Translations under genes and position numbers: made by a program | Shown here: in pieces, positions 17,775-27,613 of the stretch | Position numbering within the stretch: the stretch's first letter is position 1 | Layout: every line of letters starts with the position of its first letter | NCBI RefSeq assembly: GCF_002362315.1 | Contig: NZ_MTZV01000006.1 | Location: 1,922,001 to 1,986,000 of the forward strand | Direction: 5' to 3' | Source: Paraburkholderia acidicola | GTDB taxonomy: Bacteria; Pseudomonadota; Gammaproteobacteria; Burkholderiales; Burkholderiaceae | DNA length: 64,000 nt | Notes under the pieces: model-generated | What the model was told of the DNA's origin: nothing | The model's database searches: none | What the model saw: the letters and a program-made list of their open reading frames with translations, nothing else

Positions 17775-18515
17775 ATGGAAAAGACCGACCACGTCCTGAT
17801 CGTCGATGACGATCGCGGTATCCGCGAACTACTCGCTGGCTACCTTGAGAAAAACGGCATGCGCGTATCGCTGGCTGCGAACGGCCGCGAAATGCGCGCC
17901 GCGCTCGAGTACGGCGCCCCCGATCTGATCGTGCTCGACCTGATGCTGCCGGGAGACGACGGGCTCGTGCTGTGCCGCGAACTGCGCGCGGGCAAGTTTC
18001 GCTCGGTGCCGGTGTTGATGCTGACTGCTCGCGGCGAAGAAACTGATCGTATCGTCGGCCTCGAAATGGGTGCCGACGACTACCTGGCCAAACCATTCGC
18101 AGTACGTGAACTGTTCGCGCGGATTCGCTCGGTGCTGCGCCGCGCGCGCATGCTGCCGCCTGGCATGGAGGTCAGCGAGACCGTGCAGTTGTTGAGCTTC
18201 GGCGAGTGGCGGCTCGATACGACGGCCCGCCATCTGCTCGACGCGGAAGACACGATGGTTGCGCTGAGCGGTGCGGAATACCGTCTGCTGCGCGTGTTTC
18301 TCGACAATGCGCAGCGCGTGTTGACGCGCGACCAGTTGCTCAATCTGACCCAGGGTCGCCAGTCCGATCCGTTCGATCGCTCGATCGATCTGATGGTGAG
18401 CCGGCTGCGTCAGCGTCTGCGCGATGTCGCGCGCGAGCCGCGCTACATCAAGACGCTGCGTAGCGAAGGGTATGTGTTCTGCGCGGCGGTGACGACGATC
18501 GAAGGTCCGCAATGA
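17775..18515 (+). CDS. OmpR-family response regulator
   Basis: A 246-residue regulator: acidic pocket DDD (11-13), phospho-acceptor D55 in LIVLDLMLPGDDG, Lys in AKPFA, then a winged-helix domain ending in YIKTLRSEGYVF. It overlaps the kinase gene by 4 bp (ATGA). The sequence is close to OmpR/RstA types. No target can be named; the amidase gene just downstream is one possibility. Confidence 0.93.
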   Translation: MEKTDHVLIVDDDRGIRELLAGYLEKNGMRVSLAANGREMRAALEYGAPDLIVLDLMLPGDDGLVLCRELRAGKFRSVPVLMLTARGEETDRIVGLEMGADDYLAKPFAVRELFARIRSVLRRARMLPPGMEVSETVQLLSFGEWRLDTTARHLLDAEDTMVALSGAEYRLLRVFLDNAQRVLTRDQLLNLTQGRQSDPFDRSIDLMVSRLRQRLRDVAREPRYIKTLRSEGYVFCAAVTTIEGPQ

Positions 18516-19840
18516 ACTGGCAGTCGCTGCGGGCGGTCTGGCGCGGACCACGTACGCTGTTTGCGAGGCTGGCGTTGATTCTCTGCGTCGGGCTCGCACT
18601 GGCGCAGGCCCTGTCGTTCTGGCTCACGATGACCGAGCGCGATCAGGCGACTACCAACATGATGATGGGATACATCGAGCGCGAGGTGACGAGCTCGGTG
18701 GCGTTGCTCGATCATCTGCCGCCATCCGAACGCGCCGCATGGCTACCCCGGCTCGCGCGGCGCAGCTACCAGTTCATGCTTGAACCCGGCGCCACCGGAG
18801 CGCCGCCGGACGCACGTCTGTCGGCGCGCGTGGCGGCGTCGATCGAGGACGGCATCGGCAAGCGCTATCAGGTCAGTGCTAACGCCATACCCGGTGACCG
18901 CGAGCATTTGCAGGTTCATCTGCGGTTGAGCGACGGCACGCCGCTCACCATCGACATGCATCCGATGTCCGGCGTGCCGCTATCGCACTGGTTACCCCTT
19001 GTACTGATCCTTCAACTGATCGTGCTGGCGGGTTGCTGCTGGCTGGCCGTGCGACTCGCGACGCGACCGCTGCACGATCTCGCGGAAGCCGCCGACACGC
19101 TCGGTCCCGATCTGAAAGCGGCGCGTCTCGCGGAGAGCGGACCCTCCGAAGTGGCGCGCGCCGCGCGCGCGTTCAACGCGATGCAGGACCGTATCGCGAC
19201 TTACATGACCGAGCGCATCCAGATTCTCGCGTCGATTTCGCACGATCTGCAGACACCGATTACGCGCATGCGTTTGCGCATCGACGTGATGGACGATCGC
19301 GAACAACACACGAAACTGCGGCAGGATCTGCAGGAAATGGAGAACCTCGTGAAGGAGGGCGTCACGTATGCGCGCACGTTGCACGGTTCCGCGGAAGTAC
19401 CGTGCCGCACCGATCTCGACGCGCTGCTCGACAGCATGGTGTTCGACTATGTCGACGCGGGCAAGGAGGTGTCGCTGGACGGGCGCATCGACACCGCGCT
19501 TGTGACACGGCCGCAGGCGTTGCGACGTATCGTCGGCAACCTCGTCGACAACGCGTTGAAGTTCGGCGGCTCAGCCGCGATTCACGTTACGACGCAGCAG
19601 GAGGGCGCGGTGACGATTGCCGTACTCGATAACGGCCCAGGTATTCCGCCGGAGTCGCTCGAGGCGGTGTTCGAGCCGTTCTATCGGGTCGAGACATCAC
19701 GCAACCGCCACACCGGCGGGACAGGGCTTGGGCTTGCGATCGCCCGGCAGCTGGCTCTTGCGCTCGACGCGACGCTAACGTTGCAGAACCGTCCGGAAGG
19801 TGGGCTCGAAGCACGGCTGACGATGAAGCGTGCACGCTAG
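18512..19840 (+). CDS. EnvZ/RstB-like sensor histidine kinase
   Basis: A 442-residue inner-membrane sensor. Helices at about 19-39 and 161-181 flank a ~120-residue periplasmic domain; HAMP follows, then the EnvZ-like H box ILASISHDLQTPITRMRLR (H244), N box RRIVGNLVDNALKFGG, and GPGIPPE and GTGLGLAIARQ motifs. It forms a pair with the overlapping regulator. Confidence 0.93.
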   Translation: MNWQSLRAVWRGPRTLFARLALILCVGLALAQALSFWLTMTERDQATTNMMMGYIEREVTSSVALLDHLPPSERAAWLPRLARRSYQFMLEPGATGAPPDARLSARVAASIEDGIGKRYQVSANAIPGDREHLQVHLRLSDGTPLTIDMHPMSGVPLSHWLPLVLILQLIVLAGCCWLAVRLATRPLHDLAEAADTLGPDLKAARLAESGPSEVARAARAFNAMQDRIATYMTERIQILASISHDLQTPITRMRLRIDVMDDREQHTKLRQDLQEMENLVKEGVTYARTLHGSAEVPCRTDLDALLDSMVFDYVDAGKEVSLDGRIDTALVTRPQALRRIVGNLVDNALKFGGSAAIHVTTQQEGAVTIAVLDNGPGIPPESLEAVFEPFYRVETSRNRHTGGTGLGLAIARQLALALDATLTLQNRPEGGLEARLTMKRAR

Positions 19841-19912
19841 TCGCTGCGTGCGCGTATTAAACTGCAGGCCGCGCATCGTCCGTCGATTGACAGCCTTCGC
19901 AGGAGTCCAGCC

Positions 19913-20608
19913 TTGAACTCACCGCACACCTGTTTTCCCCACCGCCTGTGTGCAGCGCTCGCGCTGTGCATCGCATTGCCGTGCAGCGCCGCCTACATCA
20001 TCGTCGACACCGGCCACACGCCACAGCATCCGGGCGCAACCGGTGCGAGCGGTCGTGTCGAGTATCGCTACAACCTCGACCTGAGCGCGGCGGTGACGAA
20101 GGATCTGGAAGACCACGGCGACCGCGTGCTGCGCACGTCCGCGGACGGCCGGGAGATCGCACTGCAGGACCGCTCCACGGCTGCACCCGATGCGAACTTC
20201 TTCATCTCGATTCATCACGATTCGATCCAGCAGGCGTGGATCGATGCGGGACGTCAGCGCGAATTCCGCGGTTATTCGATTTTTGTTTCGCAGCGCAATC
20301 CGCACTACGAGCAAAGCCTGCGCTGTGCGAAAGCGATCGGCGAGCGGATGTTATCCGCCGGCGAAAAACCGTCGCTGTATCACGCAACGCAGATTCATGG
20401 CGAGAACCGCCCGTTGATCGACGAGCGGCTCGGCATTCATCGCTTCGACGATCTGATTGTGCTGAAGACCGCGCCGATGCCGGCCGTGCTGGTCGAAGCC
20501 GGTGTGATCGTCAATCCCGAAGAAGAAGCGCGGCTTGCGCAACCCGACACGATTGCGCACCTCGCGCATGCGATCGCCGACGGCGTCGATGCGTGTCAGG
20601 CGCACTGA
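19913..20608 (+). CDS. Periplasmic N-acetylmuramoyl-L-alanine amidase (Amidase_3)
   Basis: Zinc amidase that cuts the amide bond between muramic acid and the peptide stem. It has 231 residues with a signal peptide ending near CSAAY. Zinc-site motifs are IIVDTGHTP (first His), VEYRYNLDLS (Glu), FFISIHHDS (second His) and the catalytic-type Glu in VLVEAGVIVN. The start is TTG at 19913, preceded by AGGAG at 19901-19905. It lacks the AMIN domain of AmiC. The ligand or activator is unknown. Confidence 0.87.
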   Translation: MNSPHTCFPHRLCAALALCIALPCSAAYIIVDTGHTPQHPGATGASGRVEYRYNLDLSAAVTKDLEDHGDRVLRTSADGREIALQDRSTAAPDANFFISIHHDSIQQAWIDAGRQREFRGYSIFVSQRNPHYEQSLRCAKAIGERMLSAGEKPSLYHATQIHGENRPLIDERLGIHRFDDLIVLKTAPMPAVLVEAGVIVNPEEEARLAQPDTIAHLAHAIADGVDACQAH

Positions 20609-20621
20609 GAACGAGCCGCCG

Positions 20622-21515
20622 CTACGCCAAAGCGGAATGATTCCCCTGCGAGAGCAACCACTCGAACATCTGCGTCACGATCGGCGAGCGTGAAAGTCCG
20701 GCAACCCGTGACAACCACCATGTCGTGCCCGGTAACCGCGGATAGTCGGCCAGCGTGACCAGTTCTCCTTGATCGATGCTGCCTTGCGCGACCAGACTGG
20801 AAAGACAGGCAATCCCGCGCCCACGCAATACAGCATCGAGCACCAGCCGCTGATCGTCGTAAATCGCGTTCGTGCGATATGACGACAACTGCTCGCGGAA
20901 TATCGGCGCATTGCTCTCGCTGGTCAGATTTTCTTCGAGGTAGATCACGCCGGTATGCAGATGCCGCTTCGCTTGCGGCACGCCGTCCAGTTGCGCAGCC
21001 AGCGCGGGGCTGCAAACGGTCACCCACTCATCCTGCAGAAACGGCACTTCGAATAACCCAGGCTGCTGCAGCGGTCGTGCGCCGATGGTCATGTCGACGT
21101 CGATTTCATCCACGTAGCGCGCGCTTTCGTCGGTGGACAGCAACGGACAGAGATCGGGCAACGCCTGTTGCAGTTGCTCGAGACGCGGTTGCAACCAGCC
21201 GTGCAGCAACGAGGCCGGGCAGACCAGCACCACGAGCCCTGGGTCCAGATAAGTCGCGATGCGCCCAAGCCCGCTGCGCAGCGTTTCCATCGAACGCAGC
21301 ACGCTGCGCTGCAGAACCTTGCCCGCTACGGTCAGCTCGACCCCGCGCCCGATTCTGCGGAACAGCGGTTGCCCGAGCTGCTCTTCCAGTTGCTGGATCT
21401 GATGACTGATCGCCGACTGCGAGAGGTTCAGCTCGCTCGCTGCCCGCGAGAAATTACCGAGCCGGGCGGCAGCTTCGAAACCCATCAACAGCTTCAAGGA
21501 AGGGATACGCGGCAT
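20622..21515 (-). CDS. LysR-family regulator (GcvA-like), divergent from aguA
   Basis: A 297-residue LysR protein with helix-turn-helix SLKLLMGFEAAARLGNFSRAA and QSAISHQIQQLEEQLGQPLF, matching the GcvA subgroup. Its start faces the agmatine deiminase across a 124-bp AT-rich gap containing the near-palindromic TTGATTAATTAGACCAATAA. It probably controls the agmatine catabolic operon, perhaps in response to agmatine or a product. Confidence 0.92.
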   Translation of the reverse strand: MPRIPSLKLLMGFEAAARLGNFSRAASELNLSQSAISHQIQQLEEQLGQPLFRRIGRGVELTVAGKVLQRSVLRSMETLRSGLGRIATYLDPGLVVLVCPASLLHGWLQPRLEQLQQALPDLCPLLSTDESARYVDEIDVDMTIGARPLQQPGLFEVPFLQDEWVTVCSPALAAQLDGVPQAKRHLHTGVIYLEENLTSESNAPIFREQLSSYRTNAIYDDQRLVLDAVLRGRGIACLSSLVAQGSIDQGELVTLADYPRLPGTTWWLSRVAGLSRSPIVTQMFEWLLSQGNHSALA

Positions 21516-21639
21516 GGAGATATGAGGAAAATTGATTAATTAGACCAATAAACATCATTTTTCATCAAGTATAACCCGCGTCAGAATACTCCACGTGTCG
21601 CAGCTACCGCTGTGCCCCTATGCACGAGGAGATTGAGAG

Positions 21640-22686
21640 ATGAGCCGTTTTGACGCCCGCAACCAACGCTATCGCATGCCCGCGGAATGGGAAACCATGA
21701 ACACGACGTGGCTCGGTTGGCCTGTCCTGAAGGATCGCGAGATGCTGTGGGGCGATCACTATCAGCGGGTTTGCGAGGAATTCGCGCTGGTCGCCCGGAC
21801 GATTGCCCGCTACCAGCGTTGCGTCGTGACGGCTCACCATAGCCAGGCGGACGTAGCGCGTGCGCTCGTTGGGGAAACGGTCGAAGTGCTCGCGGTCGCG
21901 GCGGAAGACAACTGGGTGCGCGATTGCGGGCCGATCTTCCTGCAGGGCGATCAAGGCCAGCTCGGTGCGTCGGTATTCCGCTTTAACAGCTGGGGCGAGA
22001 AGTACCAGCCCTACGATGGTTGTCAGCAGCTGGGCCAGGACATTGCCCGCGCGGCAGGCGCGCAGATCTTCAACAGCCACATGGTGCTGGAAGGCGGCGC
22101 TTTCTATGTCGACGGACAGGGCACGCTCGTCACGACCGAGAGTTGCCTGCTGCATCCGAACCGCAACCCGCACATGAACCGCTCGGAAATCGAAGCGGAA
22201 CTCAGGCGCATGCTCGGGGTAGAGAAGATCATCTGGCTACCGGGCAATCCGGACGAGGTGGAAACCAATGGACACGTCGACGGCATTGCCTCGTTCATCG
22301 CGCCAGGCAAGATGCTGTGTCAGACGGCGAGCCCGGACCAGGGCGAGTACTTCCACGTGATGCGTGAGAACCGCCGCGCGCTGGAACTGGCTACCGATGT
22401 CACCGGCCGTCGCTTCGATCTGCTGGATCTGCCGTCTCCGATCGTGACCGAACGCTATGGCTCCGAGCGCTACTGCGATTGCTACGCGAACTACATCCTC
22501 GTCAACGGCGCGGTGATTTCGACTGCGTTTGGCGTGGAGCAGGATCAGGCCGCATCCGATGTATTCGCCCAGGCGTTTCCCGGGCGCCGTGTCGAACTGC
22601 TGCCGATCCCGACGCTGTCGATCGGCGGCGGCAGTATCCATTGCTCGACGCAACAGCAGCCTGCCGTTACCGCTCGTTCTGTTTAA
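21640..22686 (+). CDS. aguA: Agmatine deiminase (cytoplasmic)
   Basis: Hydrolyses agmatine to N-carbamoylputrescine and ammonia, 348 residues. Signature blocks of the guanidine-modifying fold are present: MNTTWLGWP, DNWVRDCGPIFL, the substrate and catalytic His region NGHVDGIASF, and nucleophile C335 in GGGSIHCSTQQQP. There is no signal peptide. The ATG at 21640 has GAGGA upstream. aguB follows after 32 bp, completing agmatine to putrescine. Confidence 0.95.
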   Translation: MSRFDARNQRYRMPAEWETMNTTWLGWPVLKDREMLWGDHYQRVCEEFALVARTIARYQRCVVTAHHSQADVARALVGETVEVLAVAAEDNWVRDCGPIFLQGDQGQLGASVFRFNSWGEKYQPYDGCQQLGQDIARAAGAQIFNSHMVLEGGAFYVDGQGTLVTTESCLLHPNRNPHMNRSEIEAELRRMLGVEKIIWLPGNPDEVETNGHVDGIASFIAPGKMLCQTASPDQGEYFHVMRENRRALELATDVTGRRFDLLDLPSPIVTERYGSERYCDCYANYILVNGAVISTAFGVEQDQAASDVFAQAFPGRRVELLPIPTLSIGGGSIHCSTQQQPAVTARSV

Positions 22687-22718
22687 GCCGGCTAGAACCG
22701 GGTCAAAGGAAACTTCAT

Positions 22719-23633
22719 ATGTCGTCGCGAAACATCACCGTCGCATCCGTGCAGATGGCATCGGGCAGCTGGTCTCTCGAAGAAAACATGGCGACTGCCG
22801 AGCGGCTGATCCGCGATGCGGCGAGGCAAGGAGCCAATCTGGTGCTGTGCCCGGAGCTTTTCATGACGCCGTACTTCTGTCTGGACCAGAACGTGCGTCA
22901 CCTGGAACTGGCCGAGCCGTTCGAGGGCAATCCGCGTATCGCGCATTTTGCGAGGCTGGCTGGCGAACTCGGCATCGTGCTGCCCATCGGGTTTTTCGAG
23001 CGCGCGGGCAACGCCGCGTACAACTCAGTTGCGGTCGCTGATGCTGACGGCAAGGTGCTCGGCCTCTATCGCAAGACTCATATTCCAGATGGCCCGGGCT
23101 ACACAGAGAAGTTCTATTTCACCCCGGGTGACACCGGCTTCAAGGTCTGGGACACGCGCTTCGGCAAGATCGGTATTGGCATCTGCTGGGACCAGTGGTA
23201 CCCGGAGACGGCACGCAGCCTCGCATTGATGGGCGCGGAAATTCTTTGCTTTCCGACCATTATCGGTTCCGAACCGTTTAGCACGGACTTCGATTCCGCG
23301 GGCCATTGGCAACGCACGATGCAGGGCCACGCTGCGGCCAACATGGTGCCGGTGGTGGCCGCGAATCGCATCGGTCGTGAAGTGGGCTTTGGCAACGACA
23401 ATCCACAACAGAGCGCGCTAACTAGCGTGTTCTATGGATCGAGTTTCATCGCCGATCACACGGGCGCGAAACTGGCGGAAGCCAATCGCACCGACGAAAC
23501 CATCCTGCTGCATACGTTCGACCTGAACGCGATCCAGGCGGACCGGCAGTCGTGGGGCTTTTTCCGCGATCGCCGCCCGGAGATGTATCGCACCTTGCTG
23601 ACGAGCGATGGTGCTTCGTCGTGCTATCGCTAG
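22719..23633 (+). CDS. aguB: N-carbamoylputrescine amidase
   Basis: Nitrilase-superfamily enzyme that converts N-carbamoylputrescine to putrescine, CO2 and ammonia. It has 304 residues. The Glu-Lys-Cys triad is E46 (LCPELF), K119 (YRKTHIPDG) and C156 (GIGICWDQWYPE). The frame opens earlier, at 22479 inside aguA; the ATG at 22719, with AAAGGA upstream, gives the standard length. It lies between aguA and a polyamine-binding protein gene. Confidence 0.95.
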   Translation: MSSRNITVASVQMASGSWSLEENMATAERLIRDAARQGANLVLCPELFMTPYFCLDQNVRHLELAEPFEGNPRIAHFARLAGELGIVLPIGFFERAGNAAYNSVAVADADGKVLGLYRKTHIPDGPGYTEKFYFTPGDTGFKVWDTRFGKIGIGICWDQWYPETARSLALMGAEILCFPTIIGSEPFSTDFDSAGHWQRTMQGHAAANMVPVVAANRIGREVGFGNDNPQQSALTSVFYGSSFIADHTGAKLAEANRTDETILLHTFDLNAIQADRQSWGFFRDRRPEMYRTLLTSDGASSCYR

Positions 23634-23643
23634 GGAGATCACG

Positions 23644-24759
23644 ATGAAAAAGCATTGGCTCGCCGTGGCCACCGGGTTAGGACTCAGCTTGTGTCTGTGT
23701 GCAGGCCGCACCTGGGCGGACGAAGAGAAGGTTCTGAATCTATACAACTGGAGCGAATACTTCGCACCCGACACACTGACGGAGTTTCAGAAGGAAACCG
23801 GCATCAAGGTTCGCTACGATTCGTACGACAGTGACGAGACATTGCAGTCGAAGCTGATGACGGGAGATAGCGGGTACGACCTGGTCTGGCCTACCAACGA
23901 CTTCATGGCCAAGCAGATCCAGGCCGGCGCATTTCGCAAGCTCGACAAGAGCAGGCTGCCGAACCTCAAGTACCTCGATCCCGCGTTGCTGAAGCTGGTT
24001 GCGAAGTCCGATCCGGGTAACGAGTATGGCGTGCCGTATATGTGGGGCACCGTGGGCGTGGGCTACGACCGCACGAAGGTCAGCGCGATCCTCGGAAAAG
24101 ACATGCCCGCGAACAGCATGGAACTGCTGTTCAACCCGGCGATTGCTTCGCGCCTCGCGGCGGCGCACTGCGGGTTGGGATTGCAGGATTCCGCGAGCAC
24201 GGTGTTGCCGCTGGCGCTTCGCTATGTCGGTCGCGACCCGGTGCATCCCACCGCCGATGACTACGCCGCCGCCAAAGCCATGTTGATGAAGATCAGGCCG
24301 TATATCACCGTGTTCGTCAATTCGTCCAACGCGAACGAACTGATGGACGGCGAGCTATGCGTGATGGTCGGGTACTCGGGAGCGATCAATCTGGCGTCGC
24401 AGAAAGCCAGGGAATTGGACAAGAAGCGCGACGTCGTCTATGACATACCTAGTGTGGGCACGCTAATGTGGTTCGACGGCATGGTGATTCCCAAGACTGC
24501 AAAGCATCCAGACAATGCTCATGCGTTTATCAACTACATCCTCAGACCGGACGTGATTGCGAAGATCTCCAATGCGACGCGCTACGCGAATGCCAATCAG
24601 GCCGCATTGAAGTTGATGGACCCGACGCTCGTGAACAATCCGGGCATCTATCCGGGGGAGCAGAGGAGGCAAACCTTGTTTACCCCGGTAGTTGAATCAC
24701 CGGCGACCAGTCGCCTGGAAGGCAGGACATGGCTAGGCTTCAAGGTGAGCAAGCCTTGA
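23644..24759 (+). CDS. Periplasmic polyamine-binding protein (PotF/SpuD type)
   Basis: Solute-binding component of a putrescine/spermidine or agmatine ABC importer, 371 residues. A signal peptide (MKKHWLAVATGLG..., cleavage after TWA) precedes the PotD/PotF opening LNLYNWSEYF and the GYDLVWPTNDF and GVPYMWGTVGVGYD segments. It starts 10 bp after aguB. No permease or ATPase genes follow, so it must share a transporter encoded elsewhere or act as a sensor. The substrate is inferred from context. Confidence 0.92.
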   Translation: MKKHWLAVATGLGLSLCLCAGRTWADEEKVLNLYNWSEYFAPDTLTEFQKETGIKVRYDSYDSDETLQSKLMTGDSGYDLVWPTNDFMAKQIQAGAFRKLDKSRLPNLKYLDPALLKLVAKSDPGNEYGVPYMWGTVGVGYDRTKVSAILGKDMPANSMELLFNPAIASRLAAAHCGLGLQDSASTVLPLALRYVGRDPVHPTADDYAAAKAMLMKIRPYITVFVNSSNANELMDGELCVMVGYSGAINLASQKARELDKKRDVVYDIPSVGTLMWFDGMVIPKTAKHPDNAHAFINYILRPDVIAKISNATRYANANQAALKLMDPTLVNNPGIYPGEQRRQTLFTPVVESPATSRLEGRTWLGFKVSKP

Positions 24760-24803
24760 TCAGTGAGTGGGCACGCGCCCGACAAGACATATGAGGTATT
24801 GGC

Positions 24804-25913
24804 ATGACAACGAGACGTAACTTTCTGAGGCGAGGGCTGGCGGCCTCGGGAGGAACCTTGATGATGGGCGTACTAGGCAGCGGTTTTAGCAAGGTGGCGC
24901 GGGCGGCTGGCGACGCATGGCATATGCCGGATGAAGGCGCCGCTCACGCTGCGACCTGGATGGCCTTCGGCGTGAGCGAAGACATCTGGGGCGACGACAT
25001 GGTGCCGGTGGTCAGACAGAATCTGGCCAATATCGCCAAAGCGATTGCGGCGCATGAGCCGCTTAACATGCTGGTGCGCGAAGAGGACCATGACGTCGCG
25101 GCGCGACTGTGCGGCCCGTCGGTCAACCTCGTGGTTCAACCGATCGACGATCTGTGGATGCGCGATACCGGACCGGTCTTCGTCAAGGGACAGTCGGGCC
25201 AGCTCGGGGCAGTGGGTTTCAATTTCAACGGCTGGGGTAACAAGCAGGAACACGCACAGGACGCGGAAGTCGCAGGGTTTATCGCGCGTCACGCCGGTGC
25301 GCAATTTATCGAAACGCATCTGGTGCTGGAAGGCGGCGGCATCGAAGTGGACGGCGAGGGCACGGCCATCATCACCGAGAGCTGTGTGCTGAACGCAAAC
25401 CGCAATCCCGGTCTTGGCAAAGCGCAGTGCGAAGCGGAATTGCAGCGCCTGCTTGGCGTGCAGAAGATCATCTGGTTGCCGGGTATCAAGGGCAAGGACA
25501 TCACCGACGGACACACCGATTTTTATGCGCGCTTTGCGAGCCCTGGTGTCGTCGTTGCCGGACTGGATCAGGATCCCTCGTCTTATGACTATGCAGTGAC
25601 GAGACGTCATCTGGACATTTTGCGGAAGGCGACCGACGCCAAAGGCCGCAAACTGAAAGTCGTGGTACTGGATGGACCGTCGACGGTACGCAAGGAGTAT
25701 GAGAGCGAAGACTTTGCGGCCGGATATATCAACTTCTACGTATGCAACCACGCGGTCATCGCACCGCAGTTCGGCGACAGGAAAACGGATCGCAATACGC
25801 GCGATGTGCTCGTGGACCTGTTTCCTGGGCGCGATGTCATTCAGTTGAACATCGATGGTGTTGCTGCCGGTGGTGGAGGAATCCACTGTACGACCCAGCA
25901 GCAACCCAGTTGA
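24804..25913 (+). CDS. Tat-exported agmatine deiminase paralogue
   Basis: A second agmatine-deiminase-family enzyme, 369 residues, with a Tat signal (RRNFLRRGLAASGG, hydrophobic core, cleavage near ARA). The catalytic pattern is intact: DDLWMRDTGPVF, DGHTDFYARF and C362 in GGGIHCTTQQQP. It should therefore work in the periplasm, deiminating agmatine or a related guanidine before uptake. It follows the binding-protein gene by 44 bp with GAGG upstream of its ATG, likely in the same operon. Confidence 0.92.
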   Translation: MTTRRNFLRRGLAASGGTLMMGVLGSGFSKVARAAGDAWHMPDEGAAHAATWMAFGVSEDIWGDDMVPVVRQNLANIAKAIAAHEPLNMLVREEDHDVAARLCGPSVNLVVQPIDDLWMRDTGPVFVKGQSGQLGAVGFNFNGWGNKQEHAQDAEVAGFIARHAGAQFIETHLVLEGGGIEVDGEGTAIITESCVLNANRNPGLGKAQCEAELQRLLGVQKIIWLPGIKGKDITDGHTDFYARFASPGVVVAGLDQDPSSYDYAVTRRHLDILRKATDAKGRKLKVVVLDGPSTVRKEYESEDFAAGYINFYVCNHAVIAPQFGDRKTDRNTRDVLVDLFPGRDVIQLNIDGVAAGGGGIHCTTQQQPS

Positions 25914-25921
25914 TTCACGGC

Positions 25922-27418
25922 TTAAGCGGGGACTTCCCGGGTGACGCAATGTATTCCTCCCCCGCCTGCTGCAATACCCAGAATGTCGACCTGGACAATG
26001 GTGCGGGAGCCAGCGTAAGGCTGGATGGCCGAGATTGCAGCAGCGTCTGCCGCTGAGTCGTTGAATTTCGGCACGATGATGGCGTTATTGCAGGTGTAGA
26101 AGTTGACGTAGCCGGCTGCAAAGTTTGTCAGCTGGCTATTGTTCAATGTCGTGCCGTTGGACGCTCCGTAGTATTGGGGCGTTGTCAGTTCGACCAGTTG
26201 CAGCACCCTTCCGGTTGCATCCGTCTGATTGTTCAGATGCTGCCAGTTGGCTTCGGTCAACGCGCGCTCACCGGTTGAGTTCGATGCGTCGTATGCGTAG
26301 GCGACGACGCCCGGCGCCAGGAATCTCGCGTAAAAATCGACGTGTCCGTTTGTGATGTCGGTTTCGTCTGCTGGCCTGGCGGCGCCGCGTCCTCCACCTG
26401 ATCCGCTGTTTGCAGGGTAGATTGCGGTCCCCGGAATCCAGATGATCTTTTGCACCCCAAGCGTTCGCTGCAATTCCGCCAGTACGGTGCTTTTGGCGGT
26501 GGGCAACAACGTTGCGTTCGCAATGACTCCGCCTGGAATGTTGAATAACTGCGGGTTGCGGTTGACATGCAATACCGACGATTCAGTCAGGATGGCCGTG
26601 CCGGCTCCGTCGAATTCGATGGCCCCGCCTTCAAGCGTCAACGAACTCTGAACGACGCTTGCGTTATTCGCATTCGCCATCCAGCCGGCTACCGTGTGAT
26701 CGTGCGAGAACGGCTGGAAGAATCTGCCGGCCTTTGACTTGTTGCTAGTTGCCGCCACCGATGGCGGCACCGTCATCCCCGCGTTGAGATTGCGACCATC
26801 CGTGTTGGCATTCCCCCAGCCGTTGAAGTTGAAATTCACGGTGCATTGCGCATTGCCGTTTGCCGTGTCTTTCACGAACAGGCAACCCGTGTCGCGGGTC
26901 CAGATATCGTCGAACCCGTCGACGACCGCGGTCAGCGTGACACCGCCTACACCCGCAGGTCGGGCGACGTAGCCGGCATGGATATCCGGATTCGCACCGC
27001 TCGGCGCGCTCAGCAAGCTCTGGGCGATGCTCAGGTCGCCAGGTAAAACCAGCATCGTGACCGGTTCATACGTACCAATGGCTTTGGCGACATCGATCAG
27101 ATCGGCGCGGATACGGTCGATACCGGCATCGGTGCTCCGTGGGGTAACAGGTGTCCAGATGCCTTCCGAGCCCGAGGCAAAGGCCATGTACGTCGCTGCG
27201 TGTGGGGCATCTTCGCTGGGAAGCAGATACGACGATGGATTCGCAAGCGGCCGCGGGCTTGATCGCGCCACCGCGGCACTACCGGGTGAATCGCCTCCAC
27301 CGCAAGCAGACAGGGTGCCCACGAGCGACAGTCCAAACAGCGTCGCTGATCCTTTGATAAAACTGCGACGCGTCACCTGCGAATGGCTAGGCGCCACCGC
27401 GTTCATTTGATCTTTCAT
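25922..27418 (-). CDS. Tat lipoprotein of the agmatine deiminase family, divergent third copy
   Basis: A 498-residue member, about 130 residues longer than the others. The N-terminus combines a Tat motif (TRRSFIKGS) with a lipobox (TLSACGGG), so it is probably a Tat-exported lipoprotein. Catalytic features remain: DDIWTRDTGCLF, NGHVDFYARF and C491 in GGGIHC. The following TQQQP, constant in the other two, reads TREVP, and several insertions (about 200-300) suggest a different substrate. It converges on the second copy with 8 bp between stops. Confidence 0.88.
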   Translation of the reverse strand: MKDQMNAVAPSHSQVTRRSFIKGSATLFGLSLVGTLSACGGGDSPGSAAVARSSPRPLANPSSYLLPSEDAPHAATYMAFASGSEGIWTPVTPRSTDAGIDRIRADLIDVAKAIGTYEPVTMLVLPGDLSIAQSLLSAPSGANPDIHAGYVARPAGVGGVTLTAVVDGFDDIWTRDTGCLFVKDTANGNAQCTVNFNFNGWGNANTDGRNLNAGMTVPPSVAATSNKSKAGRFFQPFSHDHTVAGWMANANNASVVQSSLTLEGGAIEFDGAGTAILTESSVLHVNRNPQLFNIPGGVIANATLLPTAKSTVLAELQRTLGVQKIIWIPGTAIYPANSGSGGGRGAARPADETDITNGHVDFYARFLAPGVVAYAYDASNSTGERALTEANWQHLNNQTDATGRVLQLVELTTPQYYGASNGTTLNNSQLTNFAAGYVNFYTCNNAIIVPKFNDSAADAAAISAIQPYAGSRTIVQVDILGIAAGGGGIHCVTREVPA

Positions 27419-27613
27419 CGTATCTCCGACGGCTATGCAGAGCGGGAGGCGATGTGACAGCTAGGAAACGCTATTGAGGCCACCACATCGCTGTGTGCGG
27501 AACCATCGTTGTTCGTGGCGATGGGTGGCTCATTGTGTGTCGAACGGTATGGGGTGAAAACTGATGTTTCTTGTTAGAACCGGCCAGGTTGGCTCATACC
27601 TTGTCTGAGTTCG

